A stretch of DNA of 26,590 nt from an uncultured Faecalibacterium sp. (GTDB lineage: Bacteria > Bacillota > Clostridia > Oscillospirales > Ruminococcaceae): contig CAKSZU010000026.1 in assembly GCA_934526125.1 (NCBI GenBank), forward strand, positions 1 through 26,590. The letters run 5' to 3'. The position numbers were made by a program, and so were the translations under genes. Positions 1-8,274 of the stretch are shown here, in pieces (positions within the stretch are counted from its first letter, which is position 1; the number at the start of each line of letters is the position of its first letter). The notes under the pieces were generated by a model that worked only from the letters and a program-made list of their open reading frames with translations, was not told the origin of the DNA and ran no database searches.

Positions 1-1
1 G

Positions 2-418
2 ATCATGACCAAGATCCACCAGAGCGCCATCATGAGCGCCCCCACCACCAGCCAGTACGCCGCCATCACTGCCCTGAAGGAGTGCGACGGCGAGATCGAC
101 CGGATGCGGGACGAGTACAATATGCGCCGCCGCCTTGTGGTGAGGGGCTTCAACGCCCTGGGCCTGACCTGCTTCGAGCCCCGGGGTGCGTTCTACGCCT
201 TCCCCTGTATCCGCTCCACCGGCATGACCAGTCAGGAGTTCTGCACAAAACTGCTGGAACAGAAGCATGTGGCGCTGGTGCCCGGCGACGCCTTCGGTGC
301 CTCCGGCGAGGGCTACTGCCGGGTCTCCTACGCTTACAGCGTGGAGCATCTGACCGAGGCGCTCAAGCGCATCCGGGCCTTCCTGCAGGACAACGGGATC
401 CTCAGCGGCGAACAGTAA
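2..418 (+). CDS. PLP-dependent class I/II aminotransferase, C-terminal part (partial)
   Basis: This is the last ~138 residues of a fold-type I aminotransferase; the 5' part, including the PLP lysine, lies outside the window. Visible family features are the stretch MTKIHQSAIMSAPTTSQYAA near the left edge, the GLTCFEPRGAFYAFPCI segment that lines the active-site entrance, and the carboxylate-binding arginine region GYCRVSYAYS. This pattern fits the aspartate/aromatic (PatA/AspC-like) aminotransferases that transfer an amino group from an amino acid to a 2-oxoacid in the cytoplasm. The substrate cannot be told from this fragment. The reading frame is open from the window edge to TAA at 416-418. 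ispE follows 12 bases later and its ribosome site begins at the stop codon, so the two genes are probably co-transcribed. Confidence 0.9.
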   Translation: MMTKIHQSAIMSAPTTSQYAAITALKECDGEIDRMRDEYNMRRRLVVRGFNALGLTCFEPRGAFYAFPCIRSTGMTSQEFCTKLLEQKHVALVPGDAFGASGEGYCRVSYAYSVEHLTEALKRIRAFLQDNGILSGEQ

Positions 419-430
419 GGAGGAACTGCC

Positions 431-1321
431 ATGGCAAAACTGAATTGTGTGACGGTGCTGGCCCCCGCCAAGCTGAATCTTGCGCTGGACGTGGTGGGGC
501 TGCTGCCCAACGGATACCATGCGCTGGATATGACCATGCAGGCCATCACCCTGTACGAGCGGGTGGTGCTGCGGCGCAGCCACACCCTGCGCCTGACGCT
601 GCCGGGCAGCCCGGTGGCGGTCAACGACTCCAACACGGCCATCAAGGCCGCGGTGGCCTTCTTCCGGTATACGGGCCTGCTGGCCGGTGTGGACATCACC
701 ATTGATAAGAATGTCCCGGTGCGGGCCGGAATGGCCGGCGGCAGCGCCGATGCCGCCGGTGTGCTGGTGGGCCTGAACGCCCTGTACGGGGCAAAGCTTT
801 CCATGAGCGAGCTGTGCGCCCTCGGTGCAAAGATCGGTGCCGATGTGCCCTTTGCCCTGATGGGCGGCACCTGTCGGGTGCAGGGCGTGGGCGATGTGAT
901 GAAAGCCCTGCCGCCCTGCCCGGACTGCTGGTTCACGGTGGTGATGCCGGACTACGGCGTCTCTACCCCGGAAGCCTTTGCGGCCTATGACACGGTGGGC
1001 AGCAGCGCCCACCCCGACTGCGAAGCGCAGGAAAAGGCCATCCGTGCCGAGGATCTGGCCGGAGTCTGCGCTGCGGCAGGCAACGCACTGGAAGAGTGCA
1101 GCGGCGCAAAGGACAACGAGGCCATCAAGACTGCCCTGAAGGAGCAGGGAGCCGTGACCGCCCTGATGACCGGCAGCGGTGCGGCGGTGTTCGGCATTTA
1201 CGAAACCGAAACCGCTGCCCGGAATGCCGCCGAAGCCCTGAAGGCCCGCTGGCCCCAGGTCTATGTGGCACAGCCCGACCGCGGCGGTGCCCGGGTCATC
1301 CGCCCCCAGTGGATGCTGTAA
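431..1321 (+). CDS. ispE: 4-diphosphocytidyl-2-C-methyl-D-erythritol kinase
   Basis: IspE phosphorylates the 2-hydroxyl of CDP-methylerythritol with ATP in the cytoplasmic MEP pathway to isopentenyl diphosphate. The 296-residue protein has the usual length. Visible GHMP-kinase features are APAKLNL with Lys14, PNGYHALD, the glycine-rich ATP loop AGMAGGSADAAG at about residues 99-110, and GADVPFAL with the probable catalytic Asp139. The C-terminal GHMP motif is MTGSGAAVFGIY. The ATG at 431 follows AAGGAGGA at 417-424 at good spacing. The gene sits directly after the aminotransferase gene and ahead of a strong hairpin terminator, so it is probably the last gene of its transcript. Presence of IspE implies the MEP rather than the mevalonate route. 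Confidence 0.96.
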   Translation: MAKLNCVTVLAPAKLNLALDVVGLLPNGYHALDMTMQAITLYERVVLRRSHTLRLTLPGSPVAVNDSNTAIKAAVAFFRYTGLLAGVDITIDKNVPVRAGMAGGSADAAGVLVGLNALYGAKLSMSELCALGAKIGADVPFALMGGTCRVQGVGDVMKALPPCPDCWFTVVMPDYGVSTPEAFAAYDTVGSSAHPDCEAQEKAIRAEDLAGVCAAAGNALEECSGAKDNEAIKTALKEQGAVTALMTGSGAAVFGIYETETAARNAAEALKARWPQVYVAQPDRGGARVIRPQWML

Positions 1322-1333
1322 AGAATAGTACAG

Positions 1334-1373
1334 GAGGGACCGCTGTATGCGCAGCGGTCCCTCATTTTGTTTC
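1334..1373 (+). terminator. Intrinsic terminator after ispE
   Basis: A perfect 12-bp stem (1334-1345 with 1352-1363) closes a 6-base loop and is followed by the T-rich stretch ATTTTGTTT. It lies 12 bases after the ispE stop and just before the convergent end of recG. The T-run is only on the plus-strand side, so it mainly serves ispE. Confidence 0.9.
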
Positions 1374-3434
1374 TCAATTCATGGCCCCGGCTTTGTCGAA
1401 CATCTGTTCCACCTGTGCGGCCAGAAGGGCGTGATCCGGTTGCTCCAGCAGGGGGTCTGCGGCCAGCAGGGCGGCGGCTTCGGCCTGTGCGGCGTGAAGG
1501 GTGCGGGTGTCGTTCATCAGGTCGGCGATCTGCAGGGTGGGCAGACCGTGCTGGCGGCTCCCGAAGAAGTCGCCGGGCCCCCGGGTCTCCAGATCGAACT
1601 GGGCCACGGCAAAGCCGTCAGAGGTGGAGCAGAGAAAGTGCAGCCGCTTCTGGACCGACTCGGCGGTGTTGTCGCTGACCAGAAAGCACCAGCTCTCGGC
1701 AGCACCCCGGCCCACCCGGCCCCGCAGCTGGTGCAGGGCGCTCAGGCCGTAGCGCTCGGCGTTCTCAATGACCATCACGGTAGCATTGGGCACATCCACG
1801 CCCACCTCGATGACGGTGGTGGAGACCAGCGCATCCAGCCGCCCGGCCTTGAAGTCCTCCATGACGGCGGCCTTCTCCTTAGGCTTGAGCTTGCCGTGCA
1901 TCAGCCCCACCCGGCGGTCCGGCAGCAGGGCCTTGGCGGTCTCTTCGTAGTAGCGCTTCACGGCGTTCAGCCCGCCGTCCGGGGTGTCCTCGATGGCCGG
2001 GCAGACGATGTAGACCTGCCGTCCGGTACCGATCTCCCGGTCCAGAAAGCCGTAGAGATCCTGCCGCTTCTTCCCGGTGATGCACCGGGTCTTGACGGGC
2101 TTTCGGCCCGGCGGCAGCTCGTCAAGGATGGAGATGTCCAGATCGCCGTAGATCAGCAGCCCCAGTGTCCGGGGGATGGGGGTGGCGCTCATGACCAGAA
2201 GATGAGGGTTGAAAGCTTTTTCGGCCAGCATCCCCCGCTGCCGCACCCCGAACCGGTGCTGCTCGTCCACGACGGCCAGCCCCAGCCGGGCAAACTCCAC
2301 CCCTTCGCTGAGGATGGCATGGGTGCCCACCACAAGGTCGGCCTCGTCGTTCCGGATGGCGGCCAATGTGGTGCGCCGGGCGGCGGCCTTCATCCCGCCG
2401 GTCAGCAAGGCCACCCGCATCCCGAAGGGGGCCAGCATCCGGTTCAGGTTCTCGGCGTGCTGGGCCGCCAGGATCTCGGTGGGGGCCAGAAGAGCGGCCT
2501 GATATCCGCTGCGGATGCAGGCCCAGATGGCGGCGGCGGCCACCAGCGTCTTGCCGCTGCCCACGTCGCCCTGCAGCAGGCGGTTCATGGAAGTGTTCTC
2601 CGCCATGTCGGTCAGGATCTCCTCCACGGCCCGCCGCTGGGCTCCGGTGGGGGCAAAGGGCAGCGCCGCCCAGAAAGGCTCCGGGTCCAGCTTCTGCATG
2701 GGGGCGCCGGTGGCGGCGCTGCCCCGGTTCTTCATCCGTCCGATGCCCAGCTGCAGCACCAGCAGCTCTTCGTAGATGAGCCGCCGCCGGGCGGCGTGGG
2801 CTTCCTCCTCGGTGGCGGGGCAGTGGATGGCCCGGACGGCCTCGGCCTTGGAGAGCAGACGGTATTTCTTCCGCATCTCCTCCGGCAGAGGATCGGGCAG
2901 AAGCTCCGCATGGGGCAGCAGCTGCCGGATGCATTTTGCGATGACGGTGCTGGAAAGCCCCTCGGTCTGGGGATACACCGCCTCGAAGGGGGCTGCGGTG
3001 ATCTGCGCCTCGGTGCGCACCTGAGGGTTGACCATCTGACGGCGGAGCATTCCGCCGGTCACGATGCCCTGAAAATAGTATTCCTGCCCGATCTGCAGCT
3101 TCTGGGCGGCGTAGGGGTTGTTGAACCATGTGATCTCCAGCCCGGAAACATCGTCCCCGGCGGTGATCCGCTCCATCCGCCGCCCGCCCGGCAGGATGCG
3201 CCCGGCGGGCTTGGCAAAGACCTCGGCCTTCACCACGCATTCGGTATCGACGGGAGCCTGCGCGATCGGGTAGGGGTGAGAGAAATCGATGTACCGCCGC
3301 GGGTAGTGGCAGAGCAGGTCCGCCAGGGTCACGATCCCCAGCTTCTCAAAGCGCTCGGCGGTCTTGGGGCCTACGCCTTTCAGGTAGCGCACCGGCGTGT
3401 CCGGTGTCAGGGTGGTATGAGATTCATCCGGCAT
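1374..3434 (-). CDS. recG: ATP-dependent DNA helicase RecG
   Basis: RecG remodels stalled replication forks and branch-migrates Holliday junctions. The 686-residue product has the standard RecG layout. A short N-terminal part contains YLKGVGPKTAERFEKLGI, the helix-hairpin-like start. An OB-fold wedge domain lies at about residues 60-150. The SF2 helicase core follows: Walker A GDVGSGKT at 289-296, LLAPTEILAAQH, the Walker B box VVDEQHRFG with Asp390/Glu391, SATPIPRTL near 416, STTVIEVGVDVPNA and the QLRGRVGRG motif VI. The end keeps the RecG-type ETRGPGDFFGSRQHG. The ATG at 3432-3434 is preceded on the minus strand by GAAAGGAGGGG. The gene lies 31 bases after the stop of the FUSC-like gene and is probably co-transcribed with it. 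Confidence 0.97.
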   Translation of the reverse strand: MPDESHTTLTPDTPVRYLKGVGPKTAERFEKLGIVTLADLLCHYPRRYIDFSHPYPIAQAPVDTECVVKAEVFAKPAGRILPGGRRMERITAGDDVSGLEITWFNNPYAAQKLQIGQEYYFQGIVTGGMLRRQMVNPQVRTEAQITAAPFEAVYPQTEGLSSTVIAKCIRQLLPHAELLPDPLPEEMRKKYRLLSKAEAVRAIHCPATEEEAHAARRRLIYEELLVLQLGIGRMKNRGSAATGAPMQKLDPEPFWAALPFAPTGAQRRAVEEILTDMAENTSMNRLLQGDVGSGKTLVAAAAIWACIRSGYQAALLAPTEILAAQHAENLNRMLAPFGMRVALLTGGMKAAARRTTLAAIRNDEADLVVGTHAILSEGVEFARLGLAVVDEQHRFGVRQRGMLAEKAFNPHLLVMSATPIPRTLGLLIYGDLDISILDELPPGRKPVKTRCITGKKRQDLYGFLDREIGTGRQVYIVCPAIEDTPDGGLNAVKRYYEETAKALLPDRRVGLMHGKLKPKEKAAVMEDFKAGRLDALVSTTVIEVGVDVPNATVMVIENAERYGLSALHQLRGRVGRGAAESWCFLVSDNTAESVQKRLHFLCSTSDGFAVAQFDLETRGPGDFFGSRQHGLPTLQIADLMNDTRTLHAAQAEAAALLAADPLLEQPDHALLAAQVEQMFDKAGAMN

Positions 3435-3465
3435 GACAGCCCCTCCTTTCGCAGTTGTTGCCCTC

Positions 3466-4005
3466 TCAGCGATGAAAGAAACCTTTGAACCCCTCCCACA
3501 GGGCCACCACCCGGCGGCGGGGGAGCAGGTAGTTGACCAGCAGCGCGGCGATGACGCCCACCGCCGTGTCGAGGATGCGGTTCAGCGCGTAGGAAACGTA
3601 GGTCTCCACCGGGGTGCTGAACAGCACGATGCAGAGTACCACACCGCCGGGCTGGACACCGCCGGGCCAGAAGTACTGGCACAGCAGGATCAGCACCACG
3701 ATGGCAGCCCCCAGCAGCAGCGCCAGCAGAACGCTGTGCCCGCCCTGCGGGTAGACGCGCAGATAGATCCAGAACACCACGATGGAGAGCAGCCCTCCGA
3801 TCAGGGTGCCGAACAGACGGTTGCCGCCGTTCTTGATGGAGTCCGGCATGTCCGTCCCCATGCCGAAGATGACGCCGATGCAGGCAAAGGCCGGGTTTCG
3901 CCCGATCAGGCTGTAGACAAGGGCCACCAGCATGGCCGTGACCGCGGTTTTGATGGTCCGCCAGCCGACGTGCAGCCGGAAGTCCGGGTGTGGGTGTTGC
4001 AGCAT
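3466..4005 (-). CDS. FUSC/aromatic acid exporter (ArAE)-like integral membrane protein, short form
   Basis: A 179-residue hydrophobic protein with about five to six membrane segments. The start, HVGWRTIKTAVTAMLVALVYSLIG, and the motif NGGNRLFGTLIGGLLS (an invariant-looking basic/Gly segment after TM2) match the membrane module of the ArAE_1/FUSC families, which are proposed efflux proteins for aromatic acids or similar small anions. It ends shortly after the last membrane segment (VNYLLPRRR) and lacks the long cytoplasmic C-terminal domain of the larger family members, so it is a membrane-only form. The ATG at 4003-4005 follows AAAGGA on the minus strand. It is the first gene of a unit with recG and has a candidate promoter at 4046-4075. 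Transport of any particular compound is inference. Confidence 0.8.
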   Translation of the reverse strand: MLQHPHPDFRLHVGWRTIKTAVTAMLVALVYSLIGRNPAFACIGVIFGMGTDMPDSIKNGGNRLFGTLIGGLLSIVVFWIYLRVYPQGGHSVLLALLLGAAIVVLILLCQYFWPGGVQPGGVVLCIVLFSTPVETYVSYALNRILDTAVGVIAALLVNYLLPRRRVVALWEGFKGFFHR

Positions 4006-4045
4006 GATCGTGTTCCTTTCTGTTCTGGGGTATAAAGTTCATTTC

Positions 4046-4075
4046 ATCATACCACAGAGCGGGGAGATAATACAA
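4046..4075 (-). promoter_or_regulatory. Candidate promoter for the FUSC-like gene and recG
   Basis: On the minus strand TTGTAT (4070-4075) and TATGAT (4046-4051) are separated by 18 bases, with the start codon about 40 bases downstream. It is divergent from the sensor-kinase promoter in the same gap. Confidence 0.5.
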
Positions 4076-4130
4076 GGCATCTGCTGTTATTTCAGAAAGA
4101 AAAAAGCAGGCTTTCCTCTTTTTTTCCCGA

Positions 4131-4159
4131 TTGCACTTCCGGGGGAAAGAAGGTATACT
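4131..4159 (+). promoter_or_regulatory. Promoter for the two-component operon
   Basis: TTGCAC (4131-4136) and TATACT (4154-4159) are separated by exactly 17 bases, 35 bases before the sensor-kinase ATG. The predicted transcript start is near 4166. The tract before it (4091-4130) is A/T-rich and could act as an upstream element. Confidence 0.72.
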
Positions 4160-4194
4160 TATTCTGAAACAACTCCACGAAAGGCGGGTGCGCC

Positions 4195-5685
4195 ATGGGC
4201 GGACAGGCGGACAGAACAAAACATACCCTCTCGCTGCGGGCGAAGGTGACGGGGTGGCTGACCGGTATCCTGCTGGTGGTGCTGCTGAGTCTGGGCATCG
4301 CGGCGGCGATGGGGCAGTACACCAGCCGGGCATTCGATGTGCTTTTGTCCGACAATGCCCTGTGCTACCGGGTGCAGGATGCGATCAAGGCCGAGACCCG
4401 GGCCTTTGCCCGCTATGTGCGGGAGGGCAGTCAGGACAGTCTGGCGGATTATCAGGCGGCCTGCAGTGAGACCGAGGCGAGCCTTTCGGCGCTGCCCTTT
4501 GACTACGCGCAGCTGGGGGCCGACCGGTACGCCCGCACCTGGAACCTGCTGCAGGGGTATCAGGGCTACCGGGCCCAGCGGGATGCCTTTCTGGCCCGGG
4601 AGGCCGGGAGCGCGGACTATGTCGACCAGATGTACGAGATCATGGCCCGGCAGGACTATCTGGCTGAGTATGCCCTGCGGCTGACCCAGGCGACGCTGGA
4701 ACAGGAGACCGCGGATTACAGTCGGCGGGCCCGGCAGCTGGACCGTCTGCCCTGGCTGTATCTGGCCATGCTGGCGGCGGCGGCAGCCGGGGTGCTGCTG
4801 ATCCTGCGGCAGCTGTCGGTGACGGTGGCCGGGCCGCTGCTGCAGTTGGCCCGGGCCTCCCGGAGCATCGCGGCCGGGAAGCTGGACGAGCCGGACCTGC
4901 CGGTGACCAGCACCGACGAAGTGGGCCAGCTGACCGGGACCTTCAACCAGATGAAACACGCCATGGCGGCCTCGCAGGCGGCCCGGGAGGCCCTGCACCG
5001 GGAAGAGGTGCGGAACCTTGCGCTGGAAAAGGATCTGGAGCATACCCGTCTGGAGGTGCTGAAGAGCCAGGTCAACCCCCACTTCCTCTTCAACACCCTG
5101 AACATGATCTCCTGTATGGCCCGGCTGGAGGATGCCGCCGACACCGACCAGATGATCGTCCGGCTGGGCAGCCTGTTCCGGCACAACCTGCGGACCAAGC
5201 GGCAGGTGATCCCGCTGGAAGAAGAGCTGGAAGGGCTGGACGACTACATTTACTTACAGCAGATGCGGTTCGACGGCCGGATCACCGTGAAAAAACAGAT
5301 CGACGTGGACCCTGCGGCGGTGACCCTGCCCTCGTTCACCCTGCAGCCCATTCTGGAAAATGCCTTCTCCCACGGGCTGAAAAGCTGTGAGGAGGGGGGC
5401 AGGATCCTGCTGAAGGTCTGGCAGGAGGGGGATGTCCTCTTCCTGACGGTATCGGACAACGGAAAGGGCATGACGGAGGAGGAGCTGGCGCAGCTCCACG
5501 AGAAGATCCGGCAGAGTGAGCAGACCGGAAAGAGCATCGGACTGGGGAACATCTCCCGCCGGATCTCGATGCTGTACCCCGCAGGCGGGATGCAGATCAC
5601 GAGCCGGGCCGGGCAGGGCACCACTGTCCGGTTCGAGATCCCGCAGACAACAACAGAACAGGAGGCAATGGATCATGAAGTGTAA
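4195..5685 (+). CDS. Sensor histidine kinase, LytS/YesM family
   Basis: A membrane sensor kinase of 496 residues. TM1 is at about 20-40 and TM2 at about 185-205; between them is a ~145-residue, largely helical extracytoplasmic domain with no recognised ligand-binding fold. A HAMP segment follows (about 206-260, with DEVGQLTGTFNQM), then the His_kinase domain with phospho-acceptor His296 in NPHFLFNTLN. The HATPase_c boxes are LENAFSHGLK (N), SDNGKGM (G1) and GLGNISRRI (G2). This is the architecture of YesM-type kinases that signal to AraC-type regulators, often for carbohydrate or organic-acid uptake. The ATG at 4195 has a weak upstream AAAGGCGG. The 3' end overlaps the regulator gene by 11 bases, and a TRAP operon follows, its likely target. 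Confidence 0.95.
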   Translation: MGGQADRTKHTLSLRAKVTGWLTGILLVVLLSLGIAAAMGQYTSRAFDVLLSDNALCYRVQDAIKAETRAFARYVREGSQDSLADYQAACSETEASLSALPFDYAQLGADRYARTWNLLQGYQGYRAQRDAFLAREAGSADYVDQMYEIMARQDYLAEYALRLTQATLEQETADYSRRARQLDRLPWLYLAMLAAAAAGVLLILRQLSVTVAGPLLQLARASRSIAAGKLDEPDLPVTSTDEVGQLTGTFNQMKHAMAASQAAREALHREEVRNLALEKDLEHTRLEVLKSQVNPHFLFNTLNMISCMARLEDAADTDQMIVRLGSLFRHNLRTKRQVIPLEEELEGLDDYIYLQQMRFDGRITVKKQIDVDPAAVTLPSFTLQPILENAFSHGLKSCEEGGRILLKVWQEGDVLFLTVSDNGKGMTEEELAQLHEKIRQSEQTGKSIGLGNISRRISMLYPAGGMQITSRAGQGTTVRFEIPQTTTEQEAMDHEV

Positions 5686-6460
5686 GCTGCTGGTGGCCGA
5701 GGATGAGATGATCGAGCGGAAAGTCCTCTGCAGGACGCTGCAGAAATATCTGGGCGACCTGATCCTGCTCTGCGAGGCCCGGAACGGCCGGGAGGCCTGG
5801 GAGATCTTCCAGCGGGAGAGCCCCCAGGTGGCCGTGCTGGACATCGAGATGCCGGGCATGACCGGCCTGGAAGTGGCCCGGAAGATCCGGGAGAGCGGCA
5901 AGCCCTGCGGTATCCTGTTCCTGACCGGGTACGACAAATTCGCCTACGCCCGGCAGGCCATCTCGGTGCGGGCGCTGGACTATCTGCTCAAGCCCTACAA
6001 CGAGCAGGAGCTGGTGTTCGCGGTGGAGGATGCCATCCGGCAGATGGCCGTGCAGCCCCTGCCGCGCCCGACCCCGGCCCCAACGGACCTGCCCCTGCAC
6101 CGGGAGGAGGAGGAGGACGCCCGCATGGCCCTGATCCGGGCCGAGATGTACGCCTTTGTGGAGGCGCATTATCAGGAGGACATCTCGATGCAGGACGCCG
6201 CCGCGGCCCTGCGCTACTCCGATGCCTACTTCTGCAAGCTGTTCAAGCAGTGCTTCAAAGTGAACTTCTCCGCCTATCTGAACCAGTTCCGGGTGGACCG
6301 GGCCCGGCAGATGATCCAGGACCCCCGCCTGAGCCTGAAGGAGGTCTCCACCGCCTGCGGTTACACGGACTCCAACTATTTCACCCGGGTGTTCAAACGG
6401 CTGACCGGCCAGACCCCCACAGAGTACCGCAATGCCCTGACCCAGGAGGCCGTCCATTAA
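5675..6460 (+). CDS. Response regulator, receiver plus AraC-type DNA-binding domain (YesN-like)
   Basis: The 261-residue product begins with a receiver domain: acidic pocket AEDE at 8-11, phospho-acceptor Asp56 in VLDIEMPGMTG, the FLTGYDKF switch region and YLLKPYNEQE with the conserved Lys. A ~50-residue linker rich in Pro and acidic residues leads to a C-terminal AraC/XylS domain with two helix-turn-helix units (AAAALRYSDAYFCKLFKQ and STACGYTDSNYFTRVFKRLTG). I chose ATG 5675 because AGGAGG lies at 5660-5665 and the protein then starts exactly at the receiver fold; the open frame continues upstream only as overlap with the kinase gene. It is the probable partner of the upstream kinase and the candidate activator of the downstream TRAP operon. 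Confidence 0.95.
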   Translation: MKCKLLVAEDEMIERKVLCRTLQKYLGDLILLCEARNGREAWEIFQRESPQVAVLDIEMPGMTGLEVARKIRESGKPCGILFLTGYDKFAYARQAISVRALDYLLKPYNEQELVFAVEDAIRQMAVQPLPRPTPAPTDLPLHREEEEDARMALIRAEMYAFVEAHYQEDISMQDAAAALRYSDAYFCKLFKQCFKVNFSAYLNQFRVDRARQMIQDPRLSLKEVSTACGYTDSNYFTRVFKRLTGQTPTEYRNALTQEAVH

Positions 6461-6481
6461 GAAAAAAGTAAGAGGTTTGTA

Positions 6482-6520
6482 AGAAAAGCGCTCCCGCCGG
6501 GGGGGCGCTTTTCTCGCTTT
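6482..6520 (+). terminator. Intrinsic terminator after the response regulator
   Basis: A 10-bp perfect stem (6482-6491 with 6505-6514), extended by CCC/GGG pairing, with TCTCGCTTT after it. It starts 21 bases beyond the stop codon and separates the two-component operon from the TRAP operon. Confidence 0.85.
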
Positions 6521-6553
6521 ATGCCAATATCTTTTGTCCGCGAAGGGAAAAAT

Positions 6554-6637
6554 TTGTACTTGGATACAACAATGACAAAATCGTCCTGCACTTCGCAAAA
6601 AATTCCTGTTTCCGGAAAATGAACGTTTTGTTACAAT
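6554..6637 (+). promoter_or_regulatory. Candidate regulated promoter region of the TRAP operon
   Basis: A -10-like TACAAT lies at 6632-6637, about 42 bases before the dctP start. The expected -35 position has no consensus; instead the perfect palindrome TTTCCGGAAA (6609-6618) covers it. Further upstream is the inverted repeat TTGTA-6-TACAA (6554-6569). A weak -35 with nearby symmetric elements is what an activator-dependent promoter would show. Assignment to the adjacent AraC-type regulator is inference. Confidence 0.4.
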
Positions 6638-6679
6638 AAATTCACAGAAACGGAAATGAGAGAAAGCGAGGATGAATCC

Positions 6680-7705
6680 ATGAAGAGAAGAACCTTTCTG
6701 TCCCTGATGGGCGCTGCTGCGGTGAGCAGCAGTCTGCTGCTGACGGGCTGCGGCAAGGGCAGCGACAGCGACGGCCAGAAAGTCGTGCGCATTGGTCATG
6801 TGCAGTCGGCGACCCATCCGGACCACCTGGGTCTGGAAGCCTTTGCGGCCCACATCAACGAGAAACTGGGCGACAAGTACCGCATCGAGGTCTACCCCAG
6901 CGAGCTGCTGGGCAGCCAGACCGAGATGGTCCAGCTGACCCAGACCGGCGCCATCGACTTCGTGGTGGCTTCCACGGCCATTATGGAGACCTTCAGCAGC
7001 CAGTACCAGATCTTCAACCTGCCGTACCTGTTCTCCAGTGTGGACGCCTACCACGCCGCCATGGACGACCCCGAGGTGACGGACCCCATCTTCAAGACCA
7101 CCTCCAAGGCCGGTCTGGAGACGGTGGCCTGGCTGGATGCAGGCACCCGCAACTTCTACACGGTCAAGACCCCCATCAACCAGCCGTCCGACCTGAAGGG
7201 CCTGAAGATCCGTGTCCAGCAGTCCCCCACCAACGTGGAAATGATGCGTCTGCTGGGCGGCACGGCCACCCCCATGGGCTTCGGCGATGTCTACACCGCC
7301 CTGCAGGCCGGCATCCTGGACGGTGCCGAGAACAACGAGCTGGCCCTGACCGACAACGGCCACGGCGATATCTGCAAATACTACTCCTACGATATGCACC
7401 AGATGGTCCCCGACCTGCTGGTGGCCAACTACGAGTTCCTGCAGAACCTGTCGGACGAGGAGCGCGCTATCTTTGACGAGGGCTTCGAGATCGTCAAGGA
7501 CACCGAGCAGGCCGCATGGGAGGACGCTGTGGCCGATGCCAAGGAAAAGGCAGAGAACGAGCAGCACGTCAACTTCCTGTACCCCGACACCGCTCCGTTC
7601 CAGGAGGCCATGGCTCCGCTGCACACCTCCGTGCTGGCAGAAAACCCGGAGCTGCAGCCCATCTATGACCGCATTCAGGAATACAATGCGGAGTACACCG
7701 CCTGA
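6680..7705 (+). CDS. dctP: TRAP transporter substrate-binding lipoprotein, DctP family
   Basis: Extracytoplasmic binding subunit of a tripartite (TRAP) carrier, 341 residues from ATG 6680. I preferred this ATG to the upstream in-frame 6656 because GAGG lies at 6668-6671 and the signal peptide then starts at MKRRTFLSLMG. The leader combines RRTFL with a lipobox, LLTGC, so Cys24 is the probable lipidated residue. The mature part has the DctP pattern: ELLGSQTEMVQLTQTGAIDF, PYLFSS, DLKGLKIRVQQSP with the conserved Arg that usually binds the ligand carboxylate, and LQAGILDGAENNELAL. The AENN sequence is common in DctP proteins for sugar acids, but the substrate is not shown by the sequence. It heads an operon with the two permease genes. 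Confidence 0.95.
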   Translation: MKRRTFLSLMGAAAVSSSLLLTGCGKGSDSDGQKVVRIGHVQSATHPDHLGLEAFAAHINEKLGDKYRIEVYPSELLGSQTEMVQLTQTGAIDFVVASTAIMETFSSQYQIFNLPYLFSSVDAYHAAMDDPEVTDPIFKTTSKAGLETVAWLDAGTRNFYTVKTPINQPSDLKGLKIRVQQSPTNVEMMRLLGGTATPMGFGDVYTALQAGILDGAENNELALTDNGHGDICKYYSYDMHQMVPDLLVANYEFLQNLSDEERAIFDEGFEIVKDTEQAAWEDAVADAKEKAENEQHVNFLYPDTAPFQEAMAPLHTSVLAENPELQPIYDRIQEYNAEYTA

Positions 7706-7716
7706 GGAGGAGCATC

Positions 7717-8271
7717 ATGCAGAAAGTACGCAGTATCTTAAATAAAATTCTGGATGTTCTGGCCGGCAGCAGCATGGCTGTCATGGTCATCCTGACCACC
7801 TATCAGGTCATCACCCGCTACATCTTCAAGTCTCCCTCCACCTGGTCGGAGGAGCTGGTCGGCTACCTGTTCGGCTGGAGTACCCTGTTCGGTGCCACTA
7901 TCGTTTCCGGCGAGCGCGGCCACATGAACATCCCCATCCTGATCGACCGTTTCAATCCCACCCTGCGCAAGGCTTTCCACATCTTCGGTGAGGTCATCGC
8001 CCTGCTGTTCTCCGCCGCCATCCTGGTGTTCGGCGGCATCCAGGTGTCCCGTCTGGCCATGGGCCAGCAGACCTCTTCCCTGGGCGTGGCCGTGGGCGTG
8101 TTCTACTGGGCAATGCCCATGTGCGGCGTGGTCATCCTGCTGTATTCCATCATGAACATCATCGGCATCGCCAACGGCAGCATCTCGCTGGATGCTGTGG
8201 ATGAGGGCACCGAGGCCATTGCCAAGGTGGAAGCCGAAAAAGCTGCTGCAAACGCAAAGAAGGAGGGCTAA
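7717..8271 (+). CDS. dctQ: TRAP transporter small permease, DctQ family
   Basis: A 184-residue protein with four predicted membrane segments at about 12-34, 48-66, 87-109 and 126-150. The DctQ signature is visible in YQVITRYIFKSPSTWSEELVGYLFGW between TM1 and TM2, and GHMNIPILIDRF follows TM2. The C-terminal ~35 residues form a charged cytoplasmic tail (EAIAKVEAEKAAANAKKEG) that is longer than in many DctQ proteins. It forms the membrane complex with the large permease. The ATG at 7717 is preceded by GAGGAGGAG starting in the dctP stop codon, and the next gene begins 3 bases after its stop, so the three genes are translationally close-packed. Confidence 0.94.
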   Translation: MQKVRSILNKILDVLAGSSMAVMVILTTYQVITRYIFKSPSTWSEELVGYLFGWSTLFGATIVSGERGHMNIPILIDRFNPTLRKAFHIFGEVIALLFSAAILVFGGIQVSRLAMGQQTSSLGVAVGVFYWAMPMCGVVILLYSIMNIIGIANGSISLDAVDEGTEAIAKVEAEKAAANAKKEG

Positions 8272-8274
8272 ACC

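Noticed and set aside
1347..3488. A 713-codon plus-strand open frame across recG
   Set aside because: It is the antisense shadow of recG in GC-rich sequence: Gly/Gln/His-rich, no domain, and it begins inside a terminator.
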